A stretch of 50,477 nucleotides of DNA, taken from the NCBI GenBank assembly GCA_021373255.1, contig JAJFTD010000071.1, positions 1-50,477 of the forward strand, read 5' to 3'. The notes under the pieces are model-generated. The model saw only the letters and a program-made list of their open reading frames with translations, did no database searches and was not told the DNA's origin. Both the position numbers and the translations under genes were made by a program. This stretch comes from a bacterium (GTDB taxonomy: Bacteria; Armatimonadota; UBA5829). Shown piece after piece: positions 1 to 7,590 of the stretch. Within the stretch, counting starts at the first letter, position 1; each line of letters starts with the position of its first letter.

Positions 1-1131
1 AAGCTGATAATCGGCGGACCGGCTCAACTCGGCGAGCAGATAGCGGCTATATACTCGAAATCCGGGGCACGAGCGTTCGACTGGGAGTTCATGGGCAATA
101 CCGTTTATGAGAAGCCGTTCGAGGTAGTGGTTACCGGTGCCGACCAGGTTCCACCTGCCAATGAGGCCTCTATACCTCTTGGTAAGCACCTTGAGGGCTG
201 CAGGATAGGCTTTGACCTGGGCGCTAGCGACCGCAAAGTAGCTGCCGTCATTGACGGTGAGAGCGTGTTTAGTGAAGAGGTCGTGTGGAGCCCCAGAGAC
301 AACACCGATCCCAAGTATCACTTTGACGAGATAATGGATGGCCTGAAGCGGGCGGCATCGCATATGCCCAGAGTGGATGCGATAGGCGGAAGCTCGGCGG
401 GAGTTATTGTAAACAACCGCCCGATGGTGGCTTCGCTGTTCAGGGGAGTGCCTCGCGACCAGTTCGAGACGGGGGTAAAGAACCTGTTCCTGAACATCAA
501 AAAAGCGTGGGGTGTGCCTCTGGAAGTTACCAATGATGGTGATGTTACCGCGCTTGCAGGGGCTATGTCGCTTGATGATTGCTGCGTCCTGGGTGTGGCA
601 ATGGGCTCCAGCGAGGCTGTTGGATATGTGAACGAGGATGGCAACATCACCGGGTGGCTGAACGAACTCGCGTTTGCTCCCATAGACGCCAACCCCGATG
701 CTCCTGCTGACGAGTGGTCCGGTGATATCGGCTGTGGTGCGCAGTATCTGACCCAGCAGGCCGTGTTCCGGCTTGCCGCAAAGCTGGGGATCTCGTTGGA
801 CGGAATGGACACGCTTGCCGCCAAGCTGAAGTTTGTGCAGAATATGCTCCAGGCTGGTGATGAGAATGCTAAGAAGATTTGGGAGACCATCGGCGTATAT
901 GCGGGTTATGCCACAGCTCACTATGCGGACTTTTACTCCATCCGCCACATGCTGATACTGGGCAGAGTGACGTCTGGAGACGGAGGACCCATAATTCTCG
1001 CCAAGGCTAGAGAAGTCTTGGATAAGGAGTTCCCCGAACTCTCAGCCAAGATCGAGTTGCATCTTCCGGATGAGAAAACCAGACGAGTGGGGCAGGCTGT
1101 AGCCGCCGCCAGTCTTCCAATGATAAAGTAA
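1..1131 (+). CDS. ROK-like (ASKHA fold) sugar kinase/regulator, 5' end outside window
   Basis: The reading frame is open from base 1, so the gene starts upstream; 376 residues are visible. An ATG at 91 is in frame but has no convincing Shine-Dalgarno site, and the codons before it read as normal protein. About 65 residues in, the phosphate-1-like motif FDLGASDRKVAAVIDGE marks the actin/hexokinase fold. NDGDVTALAGA and VLGVAMGSSEAVGY resemble the ND-x-N-A and G-T-G stretches of ROK proteins, but the ROK zinc motif (CxCGxxGC) is absent. It lacks an N-terminal helix-turn-helix in the visible part, so a kinase-like role is more likely than a repressor. The PIG-L gene follows 16 bases later in the same direction, which suggests a shared role in amino-sugar or glycan metabolism. 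The substrate cannot be read from the sequence. Confidence 0.6.
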   Translation, partial: KLIIGGPAQLGEQIAAIYSKSGARAFDWEFMGNTVYEKPFEVVVTGADQVPPANEASIPLGKHLEGCRIGFDLGASDRKVAAVIDGESVFSEEVVWSPRDNTDPKYHFDEIMDGLKRAASHMPRVDAIGGSSAGVIVNNRPMVASLFRGVPRDQFETGVKNLFLNIKKAWGVPLEVTNDGDVTALAGAMSLDDCCVLGVAMGSSEAVGYVNEDGNITGWLNELAFAPIDANPDAPADEWSGDIGCGAQYLTQQAVFRLAAKLGISLDGMDTLAAKLKFVQNMLQAGDENAKKIWETIGVYAGYATAHYADFYSIRHMLILGRVTSGDGGPIILAKAREVLDKEFPELSAKIELHLPDEKTRRVGQAVAAASLPMIK

Positions 1132-1147
1132 GTAAAGGACCAAGAAA

Positions 1148-1999
1148 ATGAAGTTCAAGAATGAAGGCAGTGAAGTATACATAGCAGACGGTTTGGCGGT
1201 GAGTGAGGCGCTTTCGCGCACCACGCACATGGGCATCAGCGCCCACCAGGATGATATAGAGATAATGGCTTATCACGGCATTGTGGAGTGCTTTGGCAAG
1301 TCAGACCAGTGGTTCTCGGGCGTGGTCGTTACCAACGGAGCCGGCAGCCCTCGGGATGATGTATATGCAGAATACACCGATGATGAAATGCAGAAGATTC
1401 GCAAAGTCGAGCAGAAGAAGGCCGCGTTTGTTGGCGAATATGGGTCGCAGGTTCTGCTGGACTATACCAGCTCTGCAGTCAAAGACGGCAAGAACAGAGA
1501 CGTCGTAGAAGACATCAAGCAACTTCTGAACGCCGCCCGCCCGAAGGTCGTCTACACCCACAACCTCGCCGACAAGCACGACACCCACGTCTCCACAGCT
1601 CTGCGCATTATTCAGGCGATACGCGAACTGCCTGCGGAAGCGCGCCCTGAGACGCTCTACGGCTGCGAAGTATGGCGTGATCTGGACTGGATGACGGACG
1701 AGGACAAGGTCGGCTTCGATGTCTCGGCTCACGAGAGCCTGGCTGTAGCCCTGCTGGGAGTTTTTGACTCGCAGATATGCGGTGGCAAGCGATATGACCT
1801 GGCAACGATGGGCCGACGCAGAGCCCACGCCACCTATTTCGCCTCCCACGGTGTCGATGCCGCCGCCCTCCTAAACTTCGGCATGGACATGACTCCGTTA
1901 ATCAAGGACGAAACCCTCGACCCGCTGGAGTTCGTCCAGAACAAGATCAAGCGGTTCGCTGAGGAAGTGGAAAAGCGAATAGCCGGACTAAAAGGCTAA
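1148..1999 (+). CDS. PIG-L/LmbE-like family deacetylase
   Basis: A 283-residue protein of the PIG-L superfamily, zinc-dependent hydrolases that remove acetyl groups from N-acetylglucosamine-type substrates (MshB, BshB, LmbE relatives). The zinc site is visible: AHQDD near residue 32 corresponds to the (P/A)H-x-DD motif, and THNLADKHDTHVSTAL near residue 137 holds the second H-x-x-x-D-x-H-x-x-H cluster. The stretch VVVTNGAGSPRDD follows the expected beta strand after the first motif. It lies 16 bases behind the ROK-like gene, so the two are probably cotranscribed; the Shine-Dalgarno site (AAGGAC) is weak. Family membership is well supported. The natural substrate is unknown: mycothiol, bacillithiol or simple sugar deacetylation cannot be told apart here. 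Confidence 0.85.
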   Translation: MKFKNEGSEVYIADGLAVSEALSRTTHMGISAHQDDIEIMAYHGIVECFGKSDQWFSGVVVTNGAGSPRDDVYAEYTDDEMQKIRKVEQKKAAFVGEYGSQVLLDYTSSAVKDGKNRDVVEDIKQLLNAARPKVVYTHNLADKHDTHVSTALRIIQAIRELPAEARPETLYGCEVWRDLDWMTDEDKVGFDVSAHESLAVALLGVFDSQICGGKRYDLATMGRRRAHATYFASHGVDAAALLNFGMDMTPLIKDETLDPLEFVQNKIKRFAEEVEKRIAGLKG

Positions 2000-2030
2000 A
2001 CAGCTTTCATTGCTCATTACAGGCTAGCTC

Positions 2031-2240
2031 TTAATTACGAAAGCACGAAAGGACGAAAACACGAAAAGGTAAAGGTGTCGGTATCAGGTGACAGGTGCCG
2101 GTTGATAGTCGAAGAGACCCTGCAAGTTGTTTCGGGAAGCCCTCTTCCCGAAACCGCCGGACGTACAATGCAACTGACATAGATAATCTTGATCTACAAT
2201 TCCATTTTTCGTGTTTTTAAATTTTCGTGCTTTCGTGATG
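2031..2240. repeat. Intergenic repeat element with inverted ends and a perfect hairpin
   Basis: The gap behind the PIG-L gene begins with a near-tandem head (ACGAAAGCACGAAAGGACG, continuing AAAACACGAAAA to 2067) and ends at 2203-2238 with the same head in inverted orientation, giving a MITE-like layout of about 210 bases. Inside, 2129-2154 is a perfect 11-bp hairpin (GTTTCGGGAAG, loop CCCT, CTTCCCGAAAC) followed by CCGCCGGACG. The same hairpin recurs at 37805-37830 with its innermost pair changed from G-C to A-T. Another word-like stretch (GGTGTCGGTATCAGGTGACAGG) is at 2073-2094. No coding sequence is seen. Confidence 0.75.
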
Positions 2241-2266
2241 AATAAATCCCCAACGAGCGCAGACCA

Positions 2267-3097
2267 CTACAACACATTAACATGCGTCCGCGCGTATAGT
2301 CGCCTATAAGCAAGTGGTGACATTCCCTCTTCCAGTCGAAACGTCCGTCCAAAGTAGCCGGGGTCTTCGAAGCCGCACTGCCTGGCAATTTCCGCCACGG
2401 TCGTTTCACCATCGATCAGCATTGTCCGTGCACGTCTGAGCCTGATACTGCGTATGTAGTCGGTGGGGGTTGTGCCATAGCTGGTTCGAAAGGCTCTGCC
2501 GAGGTAGTCGGGGTTGCAGTCCAGCGCCTTGGCCACGCTTGCGGTGCTTATGGGCTGGTCGTAGTGGAGCCTGATGTATGCTGATGCTCGCTGCGCCAGC
2601 ACTGCTGCTGTGCCTGCGACAGCCTCATCGCCATTCTGAGTCCGCGCAACTTCACACAACATCAACGTAACCAGGAGATCGGCATAGACCTGGTCCAGAC
2701 ACTGCGACTCCTGGTCATCCAGAAATCTTCTGTAAAGCTCGATCAGCCTATCCGGTCGGCTGATTGTTGCTACCTGGGGTACATCAAACACCGAGTCCAA
2801 CCCTTTGGATTCTTCAGCCGTGACTACGAAATGAATCCAGTAGAATTGCAGGTTGCCGTCGCAGAAGTCGGTGCCCCCGTGTCGCCGCCCAGCGTGCAGC
2901 AGCAAAGTCTGTCCCGACCCCACTTCAAACTGCCGGTCCTCTTCCCACATCTTCACGACGCCATCGCGCACAAGTATCAGCTCGTTTGAGTCAATCACCC
3001 GCTCTGCGTGTATCCACTTCTGTTTGGAGACAAACAGCCCCCCATTGCACGCCCGTATAGGCAGGTTGGCCTGGATTCGCATTGTGTCAGTTCCCAT
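2267..3097 (-). CDS. AraC-family transcriptional regulator
   Basis: A 276-residue regulator. The N-terminal ~150 residues look like a cupin sensor domain (VRDGVVKMWEEDRQFEVGSG, then LLLHAGRRHGG), as in AraC/RhaS proteins that bind sugars. The C-terminal ~105 residues carry the two helix-turn-helix units of the AraC DNA-binding domain: SVAKALDCNPDYLGRAFR followed by TVAEIARQCGFEDPGYFGRTF and the closing signature around GMSPLAYRR. Start choice is open: the ATG at 3097 has GAGG only two bases upstream, while an ATG six codons in (3082) has GGGA nine bases upstream. It is transcribed away from flgB across a 118-base gap. Its target is unknown; the ROK/PIG-L pair and sugar-sensing fold suggest carbohydrate genes rather than flagella. 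Confidence 0.88.
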   Translation of the reverse strand: MGTDTMRIQANLPIRACNGGLFVSKQKWIHAERVIDSNELILVRDGVVKMWEEDRQFEVGSGQTLLLHAGRRHGGTDFCDGNLQFYWIHFVVTAEESKGLDSVFDVPQVATISRPDRLIELYRRFLDDQESQCLDQVYADLLVTLMLCEVARTQNGDEAVAGTAAVLAQRASAYIRLHYDQPISTASVAKALDCNPDYLGRAFRTSYGTTPTDYIRSIRLRRARTMLIDGETTVAEIARQCGFEDPGYFGRTFRLEEGMSPLAYRRLYARTHVNVL

Positions 3098-3135
3098 AAC
3101 CTCATGTTGCCAGCGGAAGTGGCGTGTGTCAATTA

Positions 3136-3162
3136 GCTACAGTATCAAATTGCAACTGTAGC
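3136..3162. promoter_or_regulatory. 8-bp inverted repeat upstream of the flgB promoter
   Basis: GCTACAGT (3136-3143) and ACTGTAGC (3155-3162) form a perfect inverted repeat with an 11-base spacer, ending four bases before the -24 element of the sigma-54 promoter. Such a spacing would suit an operator for a dimeric protein. It lies in the shared gap between the araC-type gene and flgB and could serve either. Confidence 0.4.
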
Positions 3163-3166
3163 AAGT

Positions 3167-3182
3167 TGGCACGCAAATTGCT
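3167..3182 (+). promoter_or_regulatory. Sigma-54 (-24/-12) promoter of the flagellar operon
   Basis: TGGCACGcaaaTTGCT matches the sigma-54 consensus TGGCACG-N4-TTGCW at every conserved base with exact spacing. The start of transcription would be near 3193, 23 bases before the TTG start of flgB. This implies that RpoN and an AAA+ enhancer-binding activator, not present in the window, control the cluster. Confidence 0.8.
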
Positions 3183-3215
3183 AATAGGTGCTCCGGCAGA
3201 AAGGGGGGACTCTAT

Positions 3216-3599
3216 TTGGCGAGAGAGTTTTTCACGGATACGGCGTCAACAGTCCTTTCAAAGACGCTTGATGCCGCCGCGGCCCGGCAGAAAGCTATCG
3301 CGAATAACATCGCGAACGTGGAGACACCGGGATATAAGCGCAAATACGTGACATTTGAAACAGAACTCAGGCAGGCTCTAGACCTGCAGGGTCACTCCAG
3401 GCGTGAGGCGATGCAAAAACTGACGCCGCTTCAGCAGACTGATGTGGTGAGTCCTTCGAGGCCGGATGGCAACAACGTCAACATTGACGCTGAGATTTCC
3501 GACCTGGCCAAGACGACGCTCACAAACAAAGCAGCTACCACACTCCTTGAGGGCAAGATCGCAATGCTGCAAACGGCGATAACGGAGGGTAAGCGATAA
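3216..3599 (+). CDS. flgB: Flagellar basal-body proximal rod protein FlgB
   Basis: A 127-residue rod protein, exported by the flagellar type III apparatus and built into the proximal rod just above the MS ring. The N-terminal signature of rod/hook proteins is clear: KAIANNIANVETPGYKRKYV around residues 29-48, where ANNIANVETPGYK is the FlgB form. The C-terminal helix (SDLAKTTLTNKAATTLLEGK) is the usual rod coiled-coil segment. The start is TTG at 3216, backed by a strong AAGGGGGG Shine-Dalgarno site at 3201-3208. It is the first gene of the motility cluster, directly behind the sigma-54 promoter, and flgC follows after one base. Confidence 0.95.
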   Translation: MAREFFTDTASTVLSKTLDAAAARQKAIANNIANVETPGYKRKYVTFETELRQALDLQGHSRREAMQKLTPLQQTDVVSPSRPDGNNVNIDAEISDLAKTTLTNKAATTLLEGKIAMLQTAITEGKR

Positions 3600-3600
3600 A

Positions 3601-4017
3601 ATGGGACATTCTTCCTCATTTGATATCAGCGCATCGGGTATTTTCGCCCAGCGCACGCGTATGGACGTCATAGCGAACAACATAGCTAACGCGGATTCCA
3701 CGCGTACGGCTGAGGGCGGGCCATACCGCCGCCAAACTGTAACGTTCAGAGCGGCCTATGATGACGCTATTGGCGGTAATGCGGCTGCTGGGGTCAAAGT
3801 TGATGGCGTCCAGCAGGACCCCACGGATTACCGAAGCGTCTATGACCCCGGCCACCCCGATGCTGACAAGAACGGCTATGTCAAAATGCCGAATGTGAAC
3901 GTAGTCGAGGAAATGGTGGACATGATATCCGCCACCCGAGCGTATGAGGCCAATGTTACGGCTCTCAATTCAACCAAGACTATGATCTCCTCTGCGATTG
4001 AGATAGGCAAGGCTTAG
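3601..4017 (+). CDS. flgC: Flagellar basal-body rod protein FlgC
   Basis: A 138-residue proximal rod protein. Residues 4-40 contain the N-terminal rod motif (ISASGIFAQRTRMDVIANNI) and the C-terminus carries the matching FlgC signature NVNVVEEMVDMISATRAYEA, followed by TALNSTKTMISSAIEIG. Length is normal for FlgC. The start codon lies one base behind flgB's stop, with GGAGG about 15 bases upstream, so translation is probably coupled. Gene order flgB-flgC-fliE is conserved across most flagellated bacteria and supports the call. Confidence 0.96.
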   Translation: MGHSSSFDISASGIFAQRTRMDVIANNIANADSTRTAEGGPYRRQTVTFRAAYDDAIGGNAAAGVKVDGVQQDPTDYRSVYDPGHPDADKNGYVKMPNVNVVEEMVDMISATRAYEANVTALNSTKTMISSAIEIGKA

Positions 4018-4028
4018 GGAGTTGTTTT

Positions 4029-4337
4029 ATGAAAATCTCACCTATTAGTTCCACCAATTCAATAGGATCTATCGGCAGTATCAACTCGACGTCTGGGGCA
4101 TCAGGGGATTCCGGTGGCATCTCATTCAAGGAAGCTCTTAAGAAGGGCGTCGGAGAGGTTAATAAACTTCAATCCGAGTCTGATGAAATGTCGATGAAGC
4201 TCGCCAGTGGCGAACTCGAAGATGTTCACAAGGCGATGATTGCGATGCAGAAAGCCAAGCTCGCATTCGAGTTTACAACACAGGTGCGTAACAAGGTCGT
4301 GGAGGCCTATCAAGAGATCATGCGGATGCAACTGTAG
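4029..4337 (+). CDS. fliE: Flagellar hook-basal body complex protein FliE
   Basis: A 102-residue adaptor that joins the MS ring (FliF) to the rod. The first 35 residues are Ser/Gly/Ile-rich and probably disordered, including the near-repeat NSIGSIGSINS. The conserved FliE core begins at SFKEALKKGVGEVNKLQSES and continues through the ELEDVHKAMIAMQKAKLAFE segment to the VRNKVVEAYQEIMRMQL C-terminus, all family hallmarks. The Shine-Dalgarno site GGGAG lies nine bases before the ATG. Position between flgC and fliF is as expected. Confidence 0.95.
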   Translation: MKISPISSTNSIGSIGSINSTSGASGDSGGISFKEALKKGVGEVNKLQSESDEMSMKLASGELEDVHKAMIAMQKAKLAFEFTTQVRNKVVEAYQEIMRMQL

Positions 4338-4368
4338 GCAGTACAGACTGCACTGATAAGAGGACGTT

Positions 4369-5970
4369 ATGGATCAAATCGCCAATATAGGCCCATTTGC
4401 GGCTCTAATAAAACTCTGGAACCAGCTTAATCCCACACAGCGAGTGGTGGTGACGGCATTCGCGGCGTTGTCGGTCGTGCTGATGATATTCGTTGGCATG
4501 GCTGCTACAAAACCTCGGATGTCCGTGTTGTTTTCGGGGCTGGGCCAGGAGGACGCTGGGGCAATCGTTCAAAAACTGAGCGAGCAGAAAGTGCCCTACA
4601 AGCTGTCCGGCGATGGCTCCACAGTTGAGGTGCCGGAAAACAAGGTCTACGATCTCAGACTTCAGATGGCTACGCAGGGGCTGCCGCAGGGTGGAAATGT
4701 CGGCTTTGAGCTGTTCGACAAGACCAACTTCGGCATGACCGAGTTCACAGAGAAGCTCAATTACCAGCGGGCTATTCAAGGTGAGCTTACGCGCACCATT
4801 TGCCAGCTTGCGCCTGTTATGAACGCTCGCGTGCATATAGCGATGCCCGAGGAGCAAGTTTACGCCAGTGATCAGGAACCACCTACAGCGTCAGTTGTAC
4901 TTAAACTGAGGCGGGGAATGCCGCTTACGGACGAGCAGGTAGGTGGTGTAGTCCACCTGGTCGCGTCGGCTGTTGAGGGCCTGAAGCCGAATAATGTCAC
5001 AGTGATTGATTCAGAAGGCAGTGTCCTCTCAGAGGGACCGAGTTCAGAGGGTGGCGGCTTGATGACCAGCAACCAGACCAAGCTCAAACGGCAGTATGAG
5101 TCCGAACTTGCACAGAACCTGCAGAGCATGCTTGCCAAGATTGTCGGAGCAGATAAGGTTGTTGTCAGAGTTAGTGCCGATCTCAATTTTGACCAACGGC
5201 AGATGAAATCCGAGAGCTATGAGCCCGTGGCTGGTCAGCCGGGTGCGCCAGGAACCGCTCAGACCGGTAATGCACACGGTGTACTTCTTTCGGAGGCTAA
5301 GACCACCGAGTCATACGCAGGTGGAGTTATCCCTCCATCAAACCTGCCTGCGGCTGCCAGTCGTATAGCAAGTTCGGGCAAGGACAACTACAGTCGCAGC
5401 GAGTCAACCACTCAATATGAGGTTACAAAGCGCATAGAAGAGACTATGAGCGCTCCCGGTCAGCTCAAGAGGCTGAGTGTGGCTGTTCTTGTGGATGATA
5501 AAGTAGATCCTACCAAAGTCGCCGCTATTCAAGAAGCCGTATCAGCCGCCGCCGGTGTCACGCCGACTCGTGGTGACCAGATAACGGTGCAAAGAGTGGC
5601 GTTCGACACTATGTCGGAGAAGAAGATTGCACAGGAGATGGCCAGTGCGTCCAAGAGTGAGCTGCTTCGCACTGTGGCAAAGGACGCTGGTGCAGCGATT
5701 ATGCTGATTGTCTTCCTTGTGTTCTTGAAGATGATTATCAAGCAGATCAAAGTTCAGGTTCCCGCACCGCCAGTTGCATCTCTAGCAGCGGCGACATCGG
5801 CGCCAGCGCCAGTGAATCCGGCTGAATTGATAGCGACCACAGGTGGGCAGGCATCGCCGAAGCTAGAGAACCAACCTATACATAAAAGCGACCAGGATCT
5901 TCCTGCAGAGATAGCCCAGTCCAGCCCCGAAGAACTGGCGCGGCTGGTTAGAAACTGGATGAGCGAATAA
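4369..5970 (+). CDS. fliF: Flagellar MS-ring protein FliF
   Basis: A 533-residue inner-membrane ring protein. A first membrane segment lies at about 26-47, followed by the YscJ/FliF ring-building domain (MSVLFSGLGQEDAGAIVQKL onward, to ~220), the FliF C domain with NYSRSESTTQYEVTK, and a second membrane segment at about 438-457. The cytoplasmic tail ends in PEELARLVRNWMSE, the conserved helix that FliG grips. Length and layout are normal. GAGGACG four bases upstream serves as ribosome binding site. A roughly 50-residue Ala/Pro-rich linker separates the last membrane helix from the FliG-binding tail. Confidence 0.96.
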   Translation: MDQIANIGPFAALIKLWNQLNPTQRVVVTAFAALSVVLMIFVGMAATKPRMSVLFSGLGQEDAGAIVQKLSEQKVPYKLSGDGSTVEVPENKVYDLRLQMATQGLPQGGNVGFELFDKTNFGMTEFTEKLNYQRAIQGELTRTICQLAPVMNARVHIAMPEEQVYASDQEPPTASVVLKLRRGMPLTDEQVGGVVHLVASAVEGLKPNNVTVIDSEGSVLSEGPSSEGGGLMTSNQTKLKRQYESELAQNLQSMLAKIVGADKVVVRVSADLNFDQRQMKSESYEPVAGQPGAPGTAQTGNAHGVLLSEAKTTESYAGGVIPPSNLPAAASRIASSGKDNYSRSESTTQYEVTKRIEETMSAPGQLKRLSVAVLVDDKVDPTKVAAIQEAVSAAAGVTPTRGDQITVQRVAFDTMSEKKIAQEMASASKSELLRTVAKDAGAAIMLIVFLVFLKMIIKQIKVQVPAPPVASLAAATSAPAPVNPAELIATTGGQASPKLENQPIHKSDQDLPAEIAQSSPEELARLVRNWMSE

Positions 5971-5993
5971 ATCTGGCATTATTGGAGACTGAT

Positions 5994-6917
5994 ATGGCCA
6001 TTGAAACTCAAGAATTAAGCGGATTGGAGAAGGCTTCGGTCCTTATGATGTCCCTCGGGGCGTCGACTTCAGCAAAAGTATTCGAGCACCTTAGCCCAAC
6101 CGAGCGCGAGTTGCTGGGAGCAAAAATAGCATCCCTGCGACATGTCGACACGGTGGTCCGCCAGCGTGTGCTGAATGAGGTCAACCAAATAGTCAAAACT
6201 GGCGCCGGCAGCGTTCTAAACGAGCTTGTGCAGGATGAACCGGAATCCGACGAGCCCTTGAAGTGGCTTGAGAAGATGGACCCTGCTGAAGTCGCCGGGA
6301 TGCTGTTTTCAGAGCGGCCGCAGAACATTGCACTTGTGGTGGCGCATTTGTCCCCACACTCCGCAGCGGAAATCCTCACCAACCTCAGTGATAGCCAGAG
6401 GAATGATGTCGCCTTAAGGCTCGCAACAATACATGCCGTTTCCAAAGAAGCCATAGAAGCAGTGGATTCAGTAATGCGTGCCAAAGCTGAGACGCATTCA
6501 CGGATCAATCCGCGCGGGCGCGAAACTCTTCTTGGCCTGTTGGGTGGTGCAACAGGGCGGGTGCGTGAATCGGTGATAGGTGCACTTCATCGCACAGATC
6601 AGTCTATGGCCAGTAAGGTGAAGCGCCTGCTTTCGTCACCGGAGGACCTTGCCGCTCTTCCCGACATTGATATCCGTGCCGCGTTGGTTGGGATCGACCC
6701 TGCCTACATCGGTATGGCGCTCAGGGTAGGGAGTGAGGAACTTAAGGCTGCTGTCCTCAGGAATGTTTCAGAGGAGACAGTGCTGGCAATCCACCGGGAG
6801 CTTGCATCGCCTGCACAAATTACTGTGAAGGATGTTGAGCTGGCACAGGACAGGATTGTGCAGGCAATGAAGCAATTTGCCGATGATGACCAGACGCTGG
6901 AGGCTGATGGTGAATAA
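5994..6917 (+). CDS. fliG: Flagellar motor switch protein FliG
   Basis: A 307-residue switch protein that sits under the MS ring and takes torque from MotA. ATG at 5994 is preferred, with GGAG at 5984-5987; a TTG at 5982 is in frame but overlaps that site. The N-terminal FliF-binding domain begins at LSGLEKASVLMMSLG, and the middle domain contains ERPQNIALVVAHLSP, matching the conserved HPQTIALIL-type motif. The C-terminal torque domain is recognisable (GSEELKAAVLRNVSEE, VKDVELAQDRIVQAMKQF) but divergent: the MFxF hinge reads LLSS, and several charged residues of the torque helix are replaced (LPDIDIRAALVGIDPAYIG). It overlaps fliH by 11 bases. Confidence 0.93.
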   Translation: MAIETQELSGLEKASVLMMSLGASTSAKVFEHLSPTERELLGAKIASLRHVDTVVRQRVLNEVNQIVKTGAGSVLNELVQDEPESDEPLKWLEKMDPAEVAGMLFSERPQNIALVVAHLSPHSAAEILTNLSDSQRNDVALRLATIHAVSKEAIEAVDSVMRAKAETHSRINPRGRETLLGLLGGATGRVRESVIGALHRTDQSMASKVKRLLSSPEDLAALPDIDIRAALVGIDPAYIGMALRVGSEELKAAVLRNVSEETVLAIHRELASPAQITVKDVELAQDRIVQAMKQFADDDQTLEADGE

Positions 6918-7590
6918 CGTCATCAAAAGTGGCGGCATGTGCAGAGATGCATCCGTTGTGGTAAGGCCTGTAAACCTTTCGCAGCAGCGTAATACCGGAA
7001 CAACAGGGCCAACCCCGCAGCAGAGAGCCCAGGCTGAAGCGGACATCATTGTCCGCAGTGCCCACGCGGAGGCTCAGTCAATTCGCGAACAGGCGCACGC
7101 TGAGGGCTATAAGGCTGGTGCGGAGGAAGCGGCTGGCCGGTTTGATGTGTTGATGCACAAACTTGAATCGGAAATCACCGAAGCCGATGCTGAAAGACAA
7201 GCCGTTCTCGACCAGATAGAGCCGGAAGTGCTCAACCTTTGCAAAGATATTGTCGAAAAAGTAATTAGGCATGAGATTAAATCTAATCCGCAGGTGCTCA
7301 TTCGCGTCATTAAGTCCTGCCTGAGGCGTGTCAAAGACAGTGCCGATGCCCGCATAAAGGTGAACCCGGCAGAACTCGCGGTAGTGAAGGCGCAGCGCGA
7401 TGAGCTTATGAGCATTGCTGATGGTATCAAAACGCTAAGCATAATTGATGACAGGCGCATCTCCCCCGGCGGTTGTGTGATAGAGACAGCCGCGGGCGAT
7501 TTTGATGCAAAAATAGAAACCCAGATTGACAGAGTCAACAAGAAGTTGGGAGACACATACGAGGATGGTCGCAGCGGCGAAGATTCCTGA
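6907..7590 (+). CDS. fliH: Flagellar export ATPase regulator FliH
   Basis: A 227-residue stator-like protein of the export ATPase complex; it holds FliI inactive and docks it at the C-ring. The ATG at 6907 has GGAGG at 6899-6903 and overlaps the end of fliG. Residues ~45-75 form an Ala/Glu-rich helix with small-residue spacing (AEAQSIREQAHAEGYKAGAE), the GxxxG-like coiled coil typical of FliH and of V/F-type ATPase peripheral stalks. The C-terminal domain has ICKDIVEKVIRHE-type and RISPGGCVIETAAGDFDAKI motifs, the latter highly characteristic of the family. It overlaps fliI by 26 bases. Confidence 0.92.
   Translation: MVNNVIKSGGMCRDASVVVRPVNLSQQRNTGTTGPTPQQRAQAEADIIVRSAHAEAQSIREQAHAEGYKAGAEEAAGRFDVLMHKLESEITEADAERQAVLDQIEPEVLNLCKDIVEKVIRHEIKSNPQVLIRVIKSCLRRVKDSADARIKVNPAELAVVKAQRDELMSIADGIKTLSIIDDRRISPGGCVIETAAGDFDAKIETQIDRVNKKLGDTYEDGRSGEDS

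Noticed and set aside
318-890. 190-codon antisense frame within the ROK-like gene
   Set aside because: It is the shadow of the plus-strand gene, which has clear protein motifs; the antisense product has none.
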